Shown piece after piece: positions 40,316-49,871 of a stretch of 64,000 nucleotides of DNA. The number at the start of each line of letters is the position of its first letter. The first letter of the stretch is position 1. This stretch comes from Dorea_D hominis (GTDB taxonomy: Bacteria > Bacillota > Clostridia > Lachnospirales > Lachnospiraceae), in the NCBI RefSeq assembly GCF_014287705.1, contig NZ_JACOOY010000007.1, forward strand, positions 1 through 64,000, written 5' to 3'. Under the pieces are notes generated by a model. It was not told the DNA's origin, ran no database searches, and saw nothing but the letters and a program-made list of their open reading frames with translations. A program made the position numbers and the translations under genes.

Positions 40316-41917
40316 ATGGAAAATACAGTTTTAAAATTAAACAATTTGGGAAAGAAATTTAGTGGTAACTCCGTTTTGCGAAATGTGAATATAGAGTTGA
40401 AAAAAGGGCAGATCTTAGGACTTATGGGAGTTAATGGATCCGGGAAAAGTACAATGCTTAATATTATTTCCGGTGACCATATTATTGACGAGACAGGTGG
40501 TTACGAAGGTGATATTTTCATAGATGGACAAAAAGTAAAGATCACATCAACGGTAGAAAGCCAGAGCTACGGGATTTGTATGGTGCACCAGGAATTCAGT
40601 CTGTTAGAAGATTTAAGTATATGGGAAAATATAGCATTGCCTAATTATGTAATGAATTCCTATCGCGAGATAAAAGGAAGCATGAAGAATTTCTATACAG
40701 AAGAGAATAAAAGAAAAGCAAAAGAGATCCTGGCAAGATTAGGGCTTGATCTGGATGTGGAGATGAAAATCTGTGAACTTCCAATCAATAATAAGCAGTT
40801 TGTAGAAATCGCCCGCTCGATCGCCAATGAAGATACAAAATTATTAATGCTGGATGAGCCGACAGCTACATTGAATGAAAAAGACTCTAACAAGCTTCTG
40901 GAACAGTTGAAAAAACTGGCAGATGAAGGCTTAACTATTATTTTAGTGTCACACCGAATTGAAGAGATCATCGCAGTTTCGGATACAATCCTCGTATTAA
41001 GGGACGGAGATCCGGTTTATCTAAGTGACAAAAAAGAAGAATTCAGCCGCGAAAAAATAGCGGAAGAGATTATCGGATATAATTACGCATTTGCAGAGCG
41101 TTTTAAGGAAAATGAAGCAAAGCAGGAAAAAGTAGTGCTGACGTATAAAGATTTTTATGTTGCACGAAAAAACGAACCGATAAAAAATCTGAACTTTGAC
41201 ATATATCAGTCAGAGATCATCGGTCTTACCGGAATGAACGGACATGGGAAAAATGCACTGGCATATGGCACGTTAAGAGCAGATAAAATTGCCGGAGATT
41301 TCACATTTTACAAAGATGAGAAGGAAATAAAAATTAATAAAACAGCGGAAGCGATTGAATCAGGTATTGTGTTTGTCACAGAAGAAAGAAGAAGAAATGG
41401 ACTTCTTTTGGACAAATCAGTAGCAGAGAATATCAATTTCTATTTGAAGAATTTCTCTGATAAGTTAAATCGTCTGTCTATCGGAAATAAAATTAAATTT
41501 TATGATAAAAATAAAGAGAAAAATCAGGCAGAAACAGTAGTAACGAAATATGACGTAGTATGTGAGTCAATTCGACAGCCAATCTGTGAATTGAGCGGTG
41601 GAAACCAGCAAAAAGTAGCGTTGGCACGTGCGATTTTAATGGATCCGGACGTATTATTTATTAATGAACCGACGAGAGGGATTGATATCAAATCAAAAGA
41701 CAATATTTTAAAATTGCTCGCAGATTTGAATAAAAGAGCAGGGACTACGATCATTCTCGCATCCGGAGATATTGAAGAGATGAAAAAAATATGTGATCGC
41801 ATCTGCGTATTTTATGAGGGGGAACTTGTAGATGTTTTAAAACACGATGCAGATGCAGAACAGTTTGCGAGAGCTTTTTCAAAAATGAGAGAGGAGGACA
41901 GCTATGAAAAAGTTTAA
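40316..41917 (+). CDS. RbsA/MglA-like ABC importer ATPase with two nucleotide-binding domains
   Basis: A 533-residue double ATPase. Domain 1 has Walker A GVNGSGKST (38-46), a degenerate signature LPINNKQFVEIAR and Walker B LLMLDEPTATL. Domain 2 has a poor Walker A, GMNGHGKNA, but a good signature LSGGNQQK and Walker B VLFINEPTRG. This complementary decay is normal for the sugar/nucleoside (CUT2 and BMP) importers. Start ATG 40316 is preferred (GTGGGA at 40304-40309); 40304 is also possible. The operon context makes it the motor for the DUF3798 system. Confidence 0.88.
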   Translation: MENTVLKLNNLGKKFSGNSVLRNVNIELKKGQILGLMGVNGSGKSTMLNIISGDHIIDETGGYEGDIFIDGQKVKITSTVESQSYGICMVHQEFSLLEDLSIWENIALPNYVMNSYREIKGSMKNFYTEENKRKAKEILARLGLDLDVEMKICELPINNKQFVEIARSIANEDTKLLMLDEPTATLNEKDSNKLLEQLKKLADEGLTIILVSHRIEEIIAVSDTILVLRDGDPVYLSDKKEEFSREKIAEEIIGYNYAFAERFKENEAKQEKVVLTYKDFYVARKNEPIKNLNFDIYQSEIIGLTGMNGHGKNALAYGTLRADKIAGDFTFYKDEKEIKINKTAEAIESGIVFVTEERRRNGLLLDKSVAENINFYLKNFSDKLNRLSIGNKIKFYDKNKEKNQAETVVTKYDVVCESIRQPICELSGGNQQKVALARAILMDPDVLFINEPTRGIDIKSKDNILKLLADLNKRAGTTIILASGDIEEMKKICDRICVFYEGELVDVLKHDADAEQFARAFSKMREEDSYEKV

Positions 41918-42938
41918 ATTACAAAAAAATGTATTGCTGATCTTTTTGCTTGTCATGATCGCTGTTTCCTGTTACATGGGAATTCCAATCCGCCCGCTGC
42001 TTACGGATATGCTGATCCGACTTCCTATGAACGGTGTGTTTGTATTATCACTTCTTCCGATGCTGAATGCCGGAATGGGATTTAACTTCGGAATGCCAGT
42101 CGGGATCATAGCCGGTCTTATTAGTATCAGCACGGTTATGAACTTTGAAATCACTGGTGTGAAAGGATTTTTATGCGTGCTTCTCCTTACAATTCTTATT
42201 AGTTTTGTGTTCGGAAGAATTTATGGACGCATTTTAATAAAGGCAAGTGGAACAGAGGAGATCACAGGAAACTTTTTAGGTTTATCAATCATTCCGCTGT
42301 CCTGTATTTTATGGGTGACTATTCCATTTGACAATCCGGTCATGGTATTTCCAATCGCAGGAAAAGGAATGCGTCCAAAGATTGGGCTGGAAGGATATTT
42401 TGACAAAATCATTGAAAAAATTTTCCAGATAAAAATAGGTGGAATGATGATTCCGGTAGGATATCTCCTTTGCTTTTTTATCGTGTGCGTGATCATCTAT
42501 ATTATTTTTAAAAGTAATATCGGTCAAAATATGCTTGCCCTCGGTGAAAATGAAGCCTATTGCGAGATTATGGGGCTGCAATCGAATAAGATTAAGATGA
42601 CGGCAATCGTTTTATCAACGATCATTGCAGGTGTAGGTATCTGTTTCTATTCACAAAGCTATGGATATCTGGAACTTTATAATGCACCGAAAGCGATCGC
42701 CTTTTCTGCAGCATCTGCGCTTCTTATCGGAGGCTGTACGGAACATAATGGAAATATTTTAAACGTGATTGTAGGTACATTGATTTTTCACGGGATTTTA
42801 GTGTTTAGTGTGCCTCTTGCAAATGAGCTGGTTGCGACAGAGCTTACCGAGATCACAAGATCTATTTTGACAAATGTCATTATCTTATTTGCAATGTTTA
42901 AAGAAACAAAAAAGGAGAAGAATGTTGAAAAAGCTTAA
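41904..42938 (+). CDS. ABC importer permease 1 (RbsC/YufP-like)
   Basis: A 344-residue permease with about nine to ten helices; GFNFGMPVGIIAGLI near 59 and NMLALGENEAYCEIMGLQ in the cytoplasmic loop, with LIGGCTEHNG later, correspond to family 2 inner-membrane permeases. AGAGGAGGAC at 41890-41899 precedes ATG 41904, which overlaps the ATPase end by 14 bases. It would pair with permease 2 as a heterodimer. Confidence 0.87.
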   Translation: MKKFKLQKNVLLIFLLVMIAVSCYMGIPIRPLLTDMLIRLPMNGVFVLSLLPMLNAGMGFNFGMPVGIIAGLISISTVMNFEITGVKGFLCVLLLTILISFVFGRIYGRILIKASGTEEITGNFLGLSIIPLSCILWVTIPFDNPVMVFPIAGKGMRPKIGLEGYFDKIIEKIFQIKIGGMMIPVGYLLCFFIVCVIIYIIFKSNIGQNMLALGENEAYCEIMGLQSNKIKMTAIVLSTIIAGVGICFYSQSYGYLELYNAPKAIAFSAASALLIGGCTEHNGNILNVIVGTLIFHGILVFSVPLANELVATELTEITRSILTNVIILFAMFKETKKEKNVEKA

Positions 42939-43953
42939 ATCAAATCGAATTCCATTGTTATTCATTATCCTGTCTGTCATAGGATATATTGTGTCAGGAA
43001 TGTCGCTTAATTTTGTTATGTCTGAAGTAGTAACAAGAATTTTGCGAAACAGCGTGATGGTATTGTCACTGATCGTTCCGATCATAGCCGGTTTGGGACT
43101 TAACTTTGCCATCAGCATTGGTGCACTGGCAGCACAGACAGCCATTCTTTTTGTATTAAATTATGGACTGGAAGGATATCCGGCACTTTTAGCGGTTGTA
43201 CTTCTTTCTACAATCCTTGCTGTCGCATTTGGTTATGTGATCGGAGCAATCTTAAACCGTGTAAAAGGGCGAGAGATGATTACTTCCATCATTATCGGAT
43301 ATATCGGAATCAGTATCTATCAGTTAATCTTTATGGTCGGATTTGGAACGATCATTCCTGCTACAAACGAAAAATTGCTTTTAAAATCCGGACTGGGAAT
43401 TCAGCATGTTGTAAACCTGGAAAGTCTGGGTGGCATTATCGATGATTGTTTGAAATTTGAAATATGGGGGATTAAATGTTCGGTGTTGAATCTTGTGATC
43501 ATCACAGTAGTCAGTCTGTTCATATTTTACTTGCTTCGAAGCAAGCTCGGTATTAATATGAAAGCTGTCGGTGAAAGTATGGATAAGTCGCAGAGCCTTG
43601 GCATCGATGTGAATAAAATGAGAATCATCGCAATTATTATTTCTACGGTGCTTGCGGCTTACGGACAGATCATGTATTTACAGAATGTTGGAATGTTGAG
43701 CGTGTATACCGCGCAAAGCAATCGTGAGATTTTCTCAAGTGCGGCAATTCTGGCTGGTGGAGCCGGAATTAAAAATGCGAATATCCGCAATGTGTTTTTA
43801 GGATTATTTTTGTTCCATTTTCTGTTTATTGTATCGCCACTTGCTGGGCAGACACTGTTCTCAAGCGTTGCAATCGGAGAATATTTCCGTACGTTTATAT
43901 CTTATGCAGTAATCTGTCTTGCAATTATTTTTAATGTAAAGGAGAATATATAA
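42922..43953 (+). CDS. ABC importer permease 2 (RbsC/YufQ-like)
   Basis: A 343-residue permease related to permease 1 (GLNFAISIGALAAQ, MKAVGESMDKSQSLGIDVNKM, ILAGGAGIKNANIRN). AAGGAGAAG at 42912-42920 selects ATG 42922; the overlap with permease 1 is 17 bases. Two distinct permeases plus one double ATPase is the layout of nucleoside importers of the BMP type (NupABC/YufNOPQ), but the binding protein here is DUF3798, not a BMP lipoprotein. Confidence 0.87.
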   Translation: MLKKLKSNRIPLLFIILSVIGYIVSGMSLNFVMSEVVTRILRNSVMVLSLIVPIIAGLGLNFAISIGALAAQTAILFVLNYGLEGYPALLAVVLLSTILAVAFGYVIGAILNRVKGREMITSIIIGYIGISIYQLIFMVGFGTIIPATNEKLLLKSGLGIQHVVNLESLGGIIDDCLKFEIWGIKCSVLNLVIITVVSLFIFYLLRSKLGINMKAVGESMDKSQSLGIDVNKMRIIAIIISTVLAAYGQIMYLQNVGMLSVYTAQSNREIFSSAAILAGGAGIKNANIRNVFLGLFLFHFLFIVSPLAGQTLFSSVAIGEYFRTFISYAVICLAIIFNVKENI

Positions 43954-43975
43954 AGAAAAATGAGGGAAAGTTACA

Positions 43976-44816
43976 ATGATAATTAACATTGCATTATGCG
44001 ATGATGAGCAGGAATCATTAGATATACTAAAAAAGAATTAGACAAAGCAGCAGTGAAATTGATATATTGTTCTTGGATATAGACATGCCTGGTATTTCGG
44101 GACTGGAGATTGCCAAAAAGCTGCGTGAAGAAAATTCAGATATAATATTGATCTTTGTATCCGCACATGAGCAGTATGTATTTGAATCCATAGAATATAG
44201 TCCATTCAGATATATTAGAAAAAGCAGGATAGAAAAAGAACTGTTTCTAGATTTGAAAGCAGCCTATGCAAGGCTTGGAGAAATGCAGGATTCATATATT
44301 GTTATTAAAACAAGTGAAGCGGATGTTCGAATTAAGCATTCAGATATTATGTATTTTGAAACAGCAGCAAGAAAAGTTGGGGTCCACTTAAATAATGGAG
44401 AAATTTTAAATGTCAGAAAAACGATAAAAGAATTGGAAATATCAAAGGATAAAAAATATAGTTATAGAATCAATGAAGGAGAAAATACAGTTGAAATAAT
44501 TGGTTACCTAAAGAAAAATGTGGATAGTTTACATATTCCGGAAAAAATAGATGGATTAAAAGTGACTTCGCTAGGAGAAGCTTCCTTTGCTTATCACGAA
44601 GAATTGAAATGTATTAAAGTACCGAAGACAGTAACAAGTATGAAGATGGCAGTATTTGGATCGAGTGTAAATCTTGAAAAAGTATATTTTGCAGGGGATG
44701 TGAAAAATATAGATGATTGGGCATTTGGAGATTTTGCGGGTACGATCGTCATTGAAAAAAATAAATGTACTAAATTATATAAATATGCTGTAGATAATAA
44801 AATTAGTATGGAATAA
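43976..44816 (+). pseudogene. Broken LytTR-type response regulator fused to a leucine-rich-repeat tail
   Basis: ATG 43976 opens MIINIALCDDEQESLDILKK, the start of an AgrA/LytTR response regulator, but a TAG follows at 44039-44041. The receiver resumes in another frame with ILFLDIDMPGISGLEIAKKL, so about 20 residues are deleted with a frameshift. A LytTR DNA-binding part begins (IVIKTSEADVRIKHSDIMYF) but is cut near residue 125 of the second frame and continues into a BspA-like LRR_5 segment (SLHIPEKIDGLKVTSLGEAS, VFGSSVNLEKVYFAG). The second frame alone, 44067-44816, could still give a 249-residue protein from TTG. Further in-frame coding-like sequence follows the stop up to 44933. Confidence 0.65.
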
Positions 44817-44951
44817 AATAATTGCAAAAGTTTGCGCATTGCACATGCAGAAGAATATTTGCAGACAGAAATCAAGCACAATTATTTTGACATCAATGTA
44901 GCAATGGTAAAAGTTACTTATGAAAAGGTTTAAGAATACTTTTTAAAACAA

Positions 44952-44994
44952 TTAGCACTCGACTCTTGACAGTGCTGATAAAGTGTTGTATTGT
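44952..44994 (+). promoter_or_regulatory. CIRCE element and promoter of clpB
   Basis: TTAGCACTC (44952-44960), nine bases, then CAGTGCTGA (44970-44978): the CIRCE inverted repeat with two changes in the right arm. It overlaps the promoter TTGACA (44966-44971) with TATTGT (44989-44994), spacer 17. HrcA repression with heat-shock release is expected. Confidence 0.85.
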
Positions 44995-45035
44995 TATATT
45001 GCAAGTAGAACAAGAGCAAAAAGGAGGTTGTCTTT

Positions 45036-47651
45036 ATGAATATAAATAAATTTACACAGAAATCATTGCAGGCTGTGCAAGACTGTGAACGCATTGCATC
45101 TGACTATGGCAACCAGGAGATTGCACAGGAGCATTTGCTTTATGCATTATTAACACAGGATGACAGCCTGATCGCGAAATTGATGGAAAAGATGGGGCTC
45201 GATAAGAACCTTATTATTAATCGCGTGGAAGAGGCGATTACAAAACGCCCGAAAGTACAGGGTGGAAGACAGTATGTAGGACAGGATCTGAATAATGTTC
45301 TGATCCACGCAGAGGATGAGGCAAAACCGATGGGAGACGAATATGTTTCTGTTGAGCATCTCTTCCTCGCTATTATAAAATATGCAAGTAAAGATATGAA
45401 GGCACTGCTTCGTGAGATGGGTATCAGCCGGGAAGGATTCCTGCAAGCATTATCTACTGTGAGAGGCAATCAGAGGGTAACAAGTGATAACCCGGAAGAT
45501 ACTTATGATACGTTGAATAAATATGGTTCTGATCTGGTAGAGCGGGCAAGAGAGCAGAAACTGGATCCGGTGATCGGACGTGACTCTGAGATCCGTAATG
45601 TAGTCCGTATCCTTTCACGTAAGACGAAGAACAATCCGGTCCTAATCGGTGAACCAGGTGTTGGTAAGACAGCAGTTGTAGAAGGACTTGCACAGAGAAT
45701 TGTCCGTGGTGATGTACCGGAAGGACTGAAAGACAAGACAATTTTCTCACTAGATATGGGAGCACTTGTAGCAGGTGCTAAATATCGTGGAGAATTTGAG
45801 GAACGTCTGAAAGCAGTTCTGGAAGAAGTGAAAAACAGCGATGGACGAATTATCCTGTTTATTGATGAGTTGCATACGATTGTCGGCGCTGGTAAGACGG
45901 ACGGTGCAATGGATGCAGGAAATATGTTAAAACCAATGCTTGCCAGAGGTGAACTGCATTGTATCGGTGCAACAACACTGGATGAGTATCGTCAGTATAT
46001 TGAAAAAGATGCGGCACTGGAACGTCGTTTCCAGCCGGTTATGGTAGAAGAGCCGACAGTGGAAGATGCAATTTCCATTCTGCGAGGACTGAAAGAACGA
46101 TATGAAGTATTCCATGGAGTGAAGATCACAGATGGAGCACTTGTTGCAGCAGCAACACTCTCAGATCGTTATATTTCCGACCGTTTTCTGCCGGACAAAG
46201 CGATCGACCTTGTAGATGAAGCATGTGCCATGATCAAGACAGAACTAGATTCCATGCCTGCAGAACTGGACGAATTACAGCGTAAGATCATGCAGCTTGA
46301 GATAGAAGAAGCAGCTCTTAAGAAGGAAGACGATCGGTTGAGCCAGGACAGACTTGTACATCTGCAGGAAGAACTGGCAGAGCGCAGAGAAGAATTTGCA
46401 AGTCGTAAAGCACAGTGGGACAATGAGAAAGTCGGCGTTGAACGTGTGCAGAAGATCCGTGAGGAGATTGAGCAGATCAACAAAGAGATTGAGAAAGCAC
46501 AGCATTCTTATGACTTGGAGAAGGCTGCAGAACTGCAGTATGGTAAGCTGCCACAACTGAAGAAACAGTTGGAAGATGAAGAAGCTAAAGTAAAAGATGA
46601 AGACCGCGATCTGGTACATGAAAGTGTTACCGATGATGAGATTGCGAAGATCGTATCCCGGTGGACAGGTATTCCGGTTGCCAAATTAAATGAGAGCGAG
46701 AGAAGCAAGACACTGCATCTGGCAGATGAGCTGCATAAACGTGTCATCGGTCAGGATGAAGGTGTGGAACTTGTAACCGAAGCAATCATCCGATCCAAAG
46801 CCGGAATTAAAGATCCAACCAGACCGATTGGTTCGTTCCTGTTCCTTGGACCTACCGGAGTCGGTAAGACAGAACTTGCAAAGACACTTGCAGAGAGCCT
46901 GTTTGATGATGAGAATAACATGGTGCGTATCGACATGAGTGAGTATATGGAGAAATATTCCGTATCCAGACTGATCGGAGCGCCTCCGGGATATGTCGGA
47001 TATGATGAAGGTGGCCAGCTTACCGAAGCTGTCAGAAGAAAACCTTACTCAGTTGTACTGTTTGATGAGATTGAAAAAGCACACCCGGATGTATTTAATG
47101 TATTATTGCAGGTGTTGGATGATGGACGTATTACGGATTCCCAGGGACGTACTGTAGATTTTAAGAATACAATCCTGATCATGACATCCAATATTGGTTC
47201 CCAGTATCTGCTGGATGGAATTAATGAAGATGGAACGATCAAACCAGAAGCACAGGAAATGGTTATGAATGACCTGCGTGCACATTTCAGACCGGAATTT
47301 TTGAACCGTCTGGACGAGACGATTTTATTCAAACCATTGAACAAAGATAACATTTATCATATAATTGACTTACTTGTAAAAGATGTAAACAGACGTCTGG
47401 CAGACAAAGAGATTTCCCTTTCCCTGACAGAAGCTGCAAAGAATTATGTAGTGGAAGGTGGTTACGATCCGACTTACGGAGCACGTCCGCTGAAGAGATA
47501 TTTGCAGAAGCATGTTGAGACACTGGCAGCAAAACTGATGCTGGAAGGTGAGATCCGGGCAGGTGAGACTATTGTGATTGATGTTGAGAATGAAAAACTT
47601 GCTGCGCATATTCAGGAATATATGCAGGTGGTACCAGAGTCTGACTTATAA
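45036..47651 (+). CDS. clpB: ATP-dependent disaggregase ClpB
   Basis: An 871-residue Hsp100 protein of full length. It has the N-domain (1-150), first AAA domain with GEPGVGKT (~205-212), the coiled-coil middle domain (about 410-530, rich in EEIEQINKEIEKAQ-like sequence) that separates ClpB from ClpA/ClpC, and the second AAA domain with GPTGVGKT (~605-612). It rescues aggregated proteins together with DnaK. AAAGGAGG at 45019-45026 precedes ATG 45036. The upstream CIRCE indicates HrcA control. Confidence 0.97.
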   Translation: MNINKFTQKSLQAVQDCERIASDYGNQEIAQEHLLYALLTQDDSLIAKLMEKMGLDKNLIINRVEEAITKRPKVQGGRQYVGQDLNNVLIHAEDEAKPMGDEYVSVEHLFLAIIKYASKDMKALLREMGISREGFLQALSTVRGNQRVTSDNPEDTYDTLNKYGSDLVERAREQKLDPVIGRDSEIRNVVRILSRKTKNNPVLIGEPGVGKTAVVEGLAQRIVRGDVPEGLKDKTIFSLDMGALVAGAKYRGEFEERLKAVLEEVKNSDGRIILFIDELHTIVGAGKTDGAMDAGNMLKPMLARGELHCIGATTLDEYRQYIEKDAALERRFQPVMVEEPTVEDAISILRGLKERYEVFHGVKITDGALVAAATLSDRYISDRFLPDKAIDLVDEACAMIKTELDSMPAELDELQRKIMQLEIEEAALKKEDDRLSQDRLVHLQEELAERREEFASRKAQWDNEKVGVERVQKIREEIEQINKEIEKAQHSYDLEKAAELQYGKLPQLKKQLEDEEAKVKDEDRDLVHESVTDDEIAKIVSRWTGIPVAKLNESERSKTLHLADELHKRVIGQDEGVELVTEAIIRSKAGIKDPTRPIGSFLFLGPTGVGKTELAKTLAESLFDDENNMVRIDMSEYMEKYSVSRLIGAPPGYVGYDEGGQLTEAVRRKPYSVVLFDEIEKAHPDVFNVLLQVLDDGRITDSQGRTVDFKNTILIMTSNIGSQYLLDGINEDGTIKPEAQEMVMNDLRAHFRPEFLNRLDETILFKPLNKDNIYHIIDLLVKDVNRRLADKEISLSLTEAAKNYVVEGGYDPTYGARPLKRYLQKHVETLAAKLMLEGEIRAGETIVIDVENEKLAAHIQEYMQVVPESDL

Positions 47652-47662
47652 GGAGCGATAAG

Positions 47663-48892
47663 ATGCCACGGATAATCTTCCATATAGATGTGAACTCTGC
47701 GTATTTAAGCTGGAGTGCAGTGGAACAATTGAAGAATGGAGCGGAGACGGATCTGCGTAAGATACCGGCTATCATCGGAGGCGACAGAGCTTCCAGACAT
47801 GGAGTCGTGCTTGCCAAATCCATTTCCGCTAAGAAGTATGGCATCCGCACAGGGGAACCCGTTGTGGATGCCATTCGTAAGTGTCCGAATCTTGTGATCG
47901 CACCGCCGGATCACAGACTCTATTCGGATTACAGCAGAAAATTGATGACATTTCTGCGCGGTTATACGGATCAGATCGAACAGGTCAGCGTAGATGAGTG
48001 TTATATGGATTTTACAGAGAGCGCGCCGCGTTTTTTCTCACCGATGGAAGGCGCTTTAGAGATTAAAAATGAAGTCCGCAGACAGTTTGGATTTACTGTG
48101 AATGTTGGAATATCGGAAAATAAACTGCTGGCAAAGATGGCATCGGATTTTGAAAAACCGGATAAAGTACATACGTTATTTCCGGATGAGATTAAGGAGA
48201 AAATGTGGCCGCTTCCAATCGGAGAACTTTTTATGGCGGGCAGGTCGAGTGTGGAATATTTACAGAAGCTGGAGATCCGCACGATCGGAGATCTGGCACA
48301 GATGAATCCGGAACTACTGGAGATACATCTGAAAAGCCACGGGCGCAAACTATGGGAATTTGCCAATGGTATGGACAATTCGCCGGTAGAACCGGTACGT
48401 CAGGAGGCAAAAGGAATTGGCAACTCTATTACACTGCCGCAGGATGCAAAGACAGAAGAAGAGGCGTGTGAAGTGCTGGGAAAACTGGCAGGAAGCGTAG
48501 GAAGGAGACTCAGGAAAGCTGGGCAGAAAGCCGGAATGATCAGTGTGGAGATTAAGTATTATAATTTTGAAAATAGTTCCCACCAGACACAGCTGGAGAG
48601 AGCAACCAATGAGGATGCCAGAATTTACGAGACAGCAGCAGAATTATTCCGGGAAATGTGGAAAAAACAACCCATTCGTCTGCTGGGAATCCGAAGTTCC
48701 AAGTTGACGGATGCGTCTGCACCAGAACAGCTTACCATATTTGAAGTACAGCCGGAGATGGAGAAAAGGAAGAAAGCCAGTGAAAAGAAAGCAAAGCTGG
48801 AGCAGGCTTTAAAGGAAATACGTGGAAGATATGGAGAAGAAGCCGTGATCCGCGGCAGTAATATGGAAGAAAAGCGGGAAAAAGAAAAATGA
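47663..48892 (+). CDS. dinB: Y-family DNA polymerase IV (DinB)
   Basis: A 409-residue translesion polymerase. The catalytic carboxylates are in FHIDVNSAYLSWSA (Asp9) and SVDECYMDF (Asp-Glu pair); the little-finger domain follows from about 230. The N-terminal HIDVNSAYLSW version differs from the E. coli HVDMDAFFAS and is a clostridial subtype. A charged Lys-rich tail ends the protein. It starts 11 bases after clpB, so heat-shock readthrough could reach it. It overlaps the amidase gene by four bases. Confidence 0.92.
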   Translation: MPRIIFHIDVNSAYLSWSAVEQLKNGAETDLRKIPAIIGGDRASRHGVVLAKSISAKKYGIRTGEPVVDAIRKCPNLVIAPPDHRLYSDYSRKLMTFLRGYTDQIEQVSVDECYMDFTESAPRFFSPMEGALEIKNEVRRQFGFTVNVGISENKLLAKMASDFEKPDKVHTLFPDEIKEKMWPLPIGELFMAGRSSVEYLQKLEIRTIGDLAQMNPELLEIHLKSHGRKLWEFANGMDNSPVEPVRQEAKGIGNSITLPQDAKTEEEACEVLGKLAGSVGRRLRKAGQKAGMISVEIKYYNFENSSHQTQLERATNEDARIYETAAELFREMWKKQPIRLLGIRSSKLTDASAPEQLTIFEVQPEMEKRKKASEKKAKLEQALKEIRGRYGEEAVIRGSNMEEKREKEK

Positions 48893-49869
48893 TGAAAAAA
48901 AAGATTTTTGCAGCAGTGGGAATGTTATTGCTTGTGATCGGACTATGTGGAGCAAAAAGCTATATGAGACAGATGAAAATAAGAGAGAATGAAGAAGTAC
49001 AGAAAATAGAAAAGCAAAAAGAAGTGGCACAGGAAAGAAAAGAAGCAATGGAGCAACGAAAAAAGCAGGAAGAAGAAAAAAAACAGAAAGCAAAAGAACA
49101 GCAGAAAATAATAAAAAGACAGAAAAAGATACAGATCTGTATTGATCCGGGGCATTATTCAAAAAAGAATGAAGTCTATGAAAACGGAAAAGTTGTTTAC
49201 TGTGAAGGCAATTTTACATTGCAGGTGGCAAAAGAACTGAAAAAGATACTGGAAGAACGATATGGGGTGATTGTACATTTGACACGTACCAGCGGCAATA
49301 TCTGTATCAACGGATACGAGAATCTGGCACTGGATTCCGGAAAGATCAGCCTGCGCGGTGAGGCGGCAAAAGGCATGGATCTCTTTATTTCACTCCATAC
49401 GAATGCTAATCTGGAACATGCCAACGGTGTGGATACGAACAGACAGCCAATTGGCATTACAAAGCCAATTGTGATTGTTAATACTGTTGCAATGGAAAGT
49501 AAACAGGCACTTAGGGTGGCAAATGCAATCGGAACCAGTCTGGCAGTTTCCAATGCAAAATTAGGAATCAGCACACAGGAAAAGTTTCACACAGTAAGTG
49601 GAAAAGATGATATACTGAACTGGACAGATGCCTATAATGATAGTGTGGATAAAGAAGGAACGGTCTGTGCCCGTCGTGGAAATAATGGTGATTATTACGG
49701 CGTATTAAGGGGCGCATCGAATGTTGCGGTACCGGGAATGATCGTGGAGCATGGTTTCCATACCGTACCGAAGATGCGTAAGCTGGCAGCAGATGGAACG
49801 CTGGCAAAGGAATGGGCAGAAGCAGATGCGAAAGGAATCGCAGAAGGAATGAGATTGGAGGAGGAATAA
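48889..49869 (+). CDS. N-acetylmuramoyl-L-alanine amidase (Amidase_3) with coiled-coil stalk
   Basis: A 326-residue secreted enzyme. An N-terminal membrane/signal segment (about 5-22) is followed by a long highly charged helix (about 30-82, mostly Glu, Lys, Gln), then the Zn amidase domain: CIDPGHYS (first His), CEGNFTL (Glu), SLHTNAN (second His) and the catalytic Glu in VEHGFH. It cleaves the lactyl-peptide bond of peptidoglycan. The stalk would hold the domain away from the membrane. ATGA coupling to dinB. Confidence 0.9.
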   Translation: MMKKKIFAAVGMLLLVIGLCGAKSYMRQMKIRENEEVQKIEKQKEVAQERKEAMEQRKKQEEEKKQKAKEQQKIIKRQKKIQICIDPGHYSKKNEVYENGKVVYCEGNFTLQVAKELKKILEERYGVIVHLTRTSGNICINGYENLALDSGKISLRGEAAKGMDLFISLHTNANLEHANGVDTNRQPIGITKPIVIVNTVAMESKQALRVANAIGTSLAVSNAKLGISTQEKFHTVSGKDDILNWTDAYNDSVDKEGTVCARRGNNGDYYGVLRGASNVAVPGMIVEHGFHTVPKMRKLAADGTLAKEWAEADAKGIAEGMRLEEE

Positions 49870-49871
49870 CA

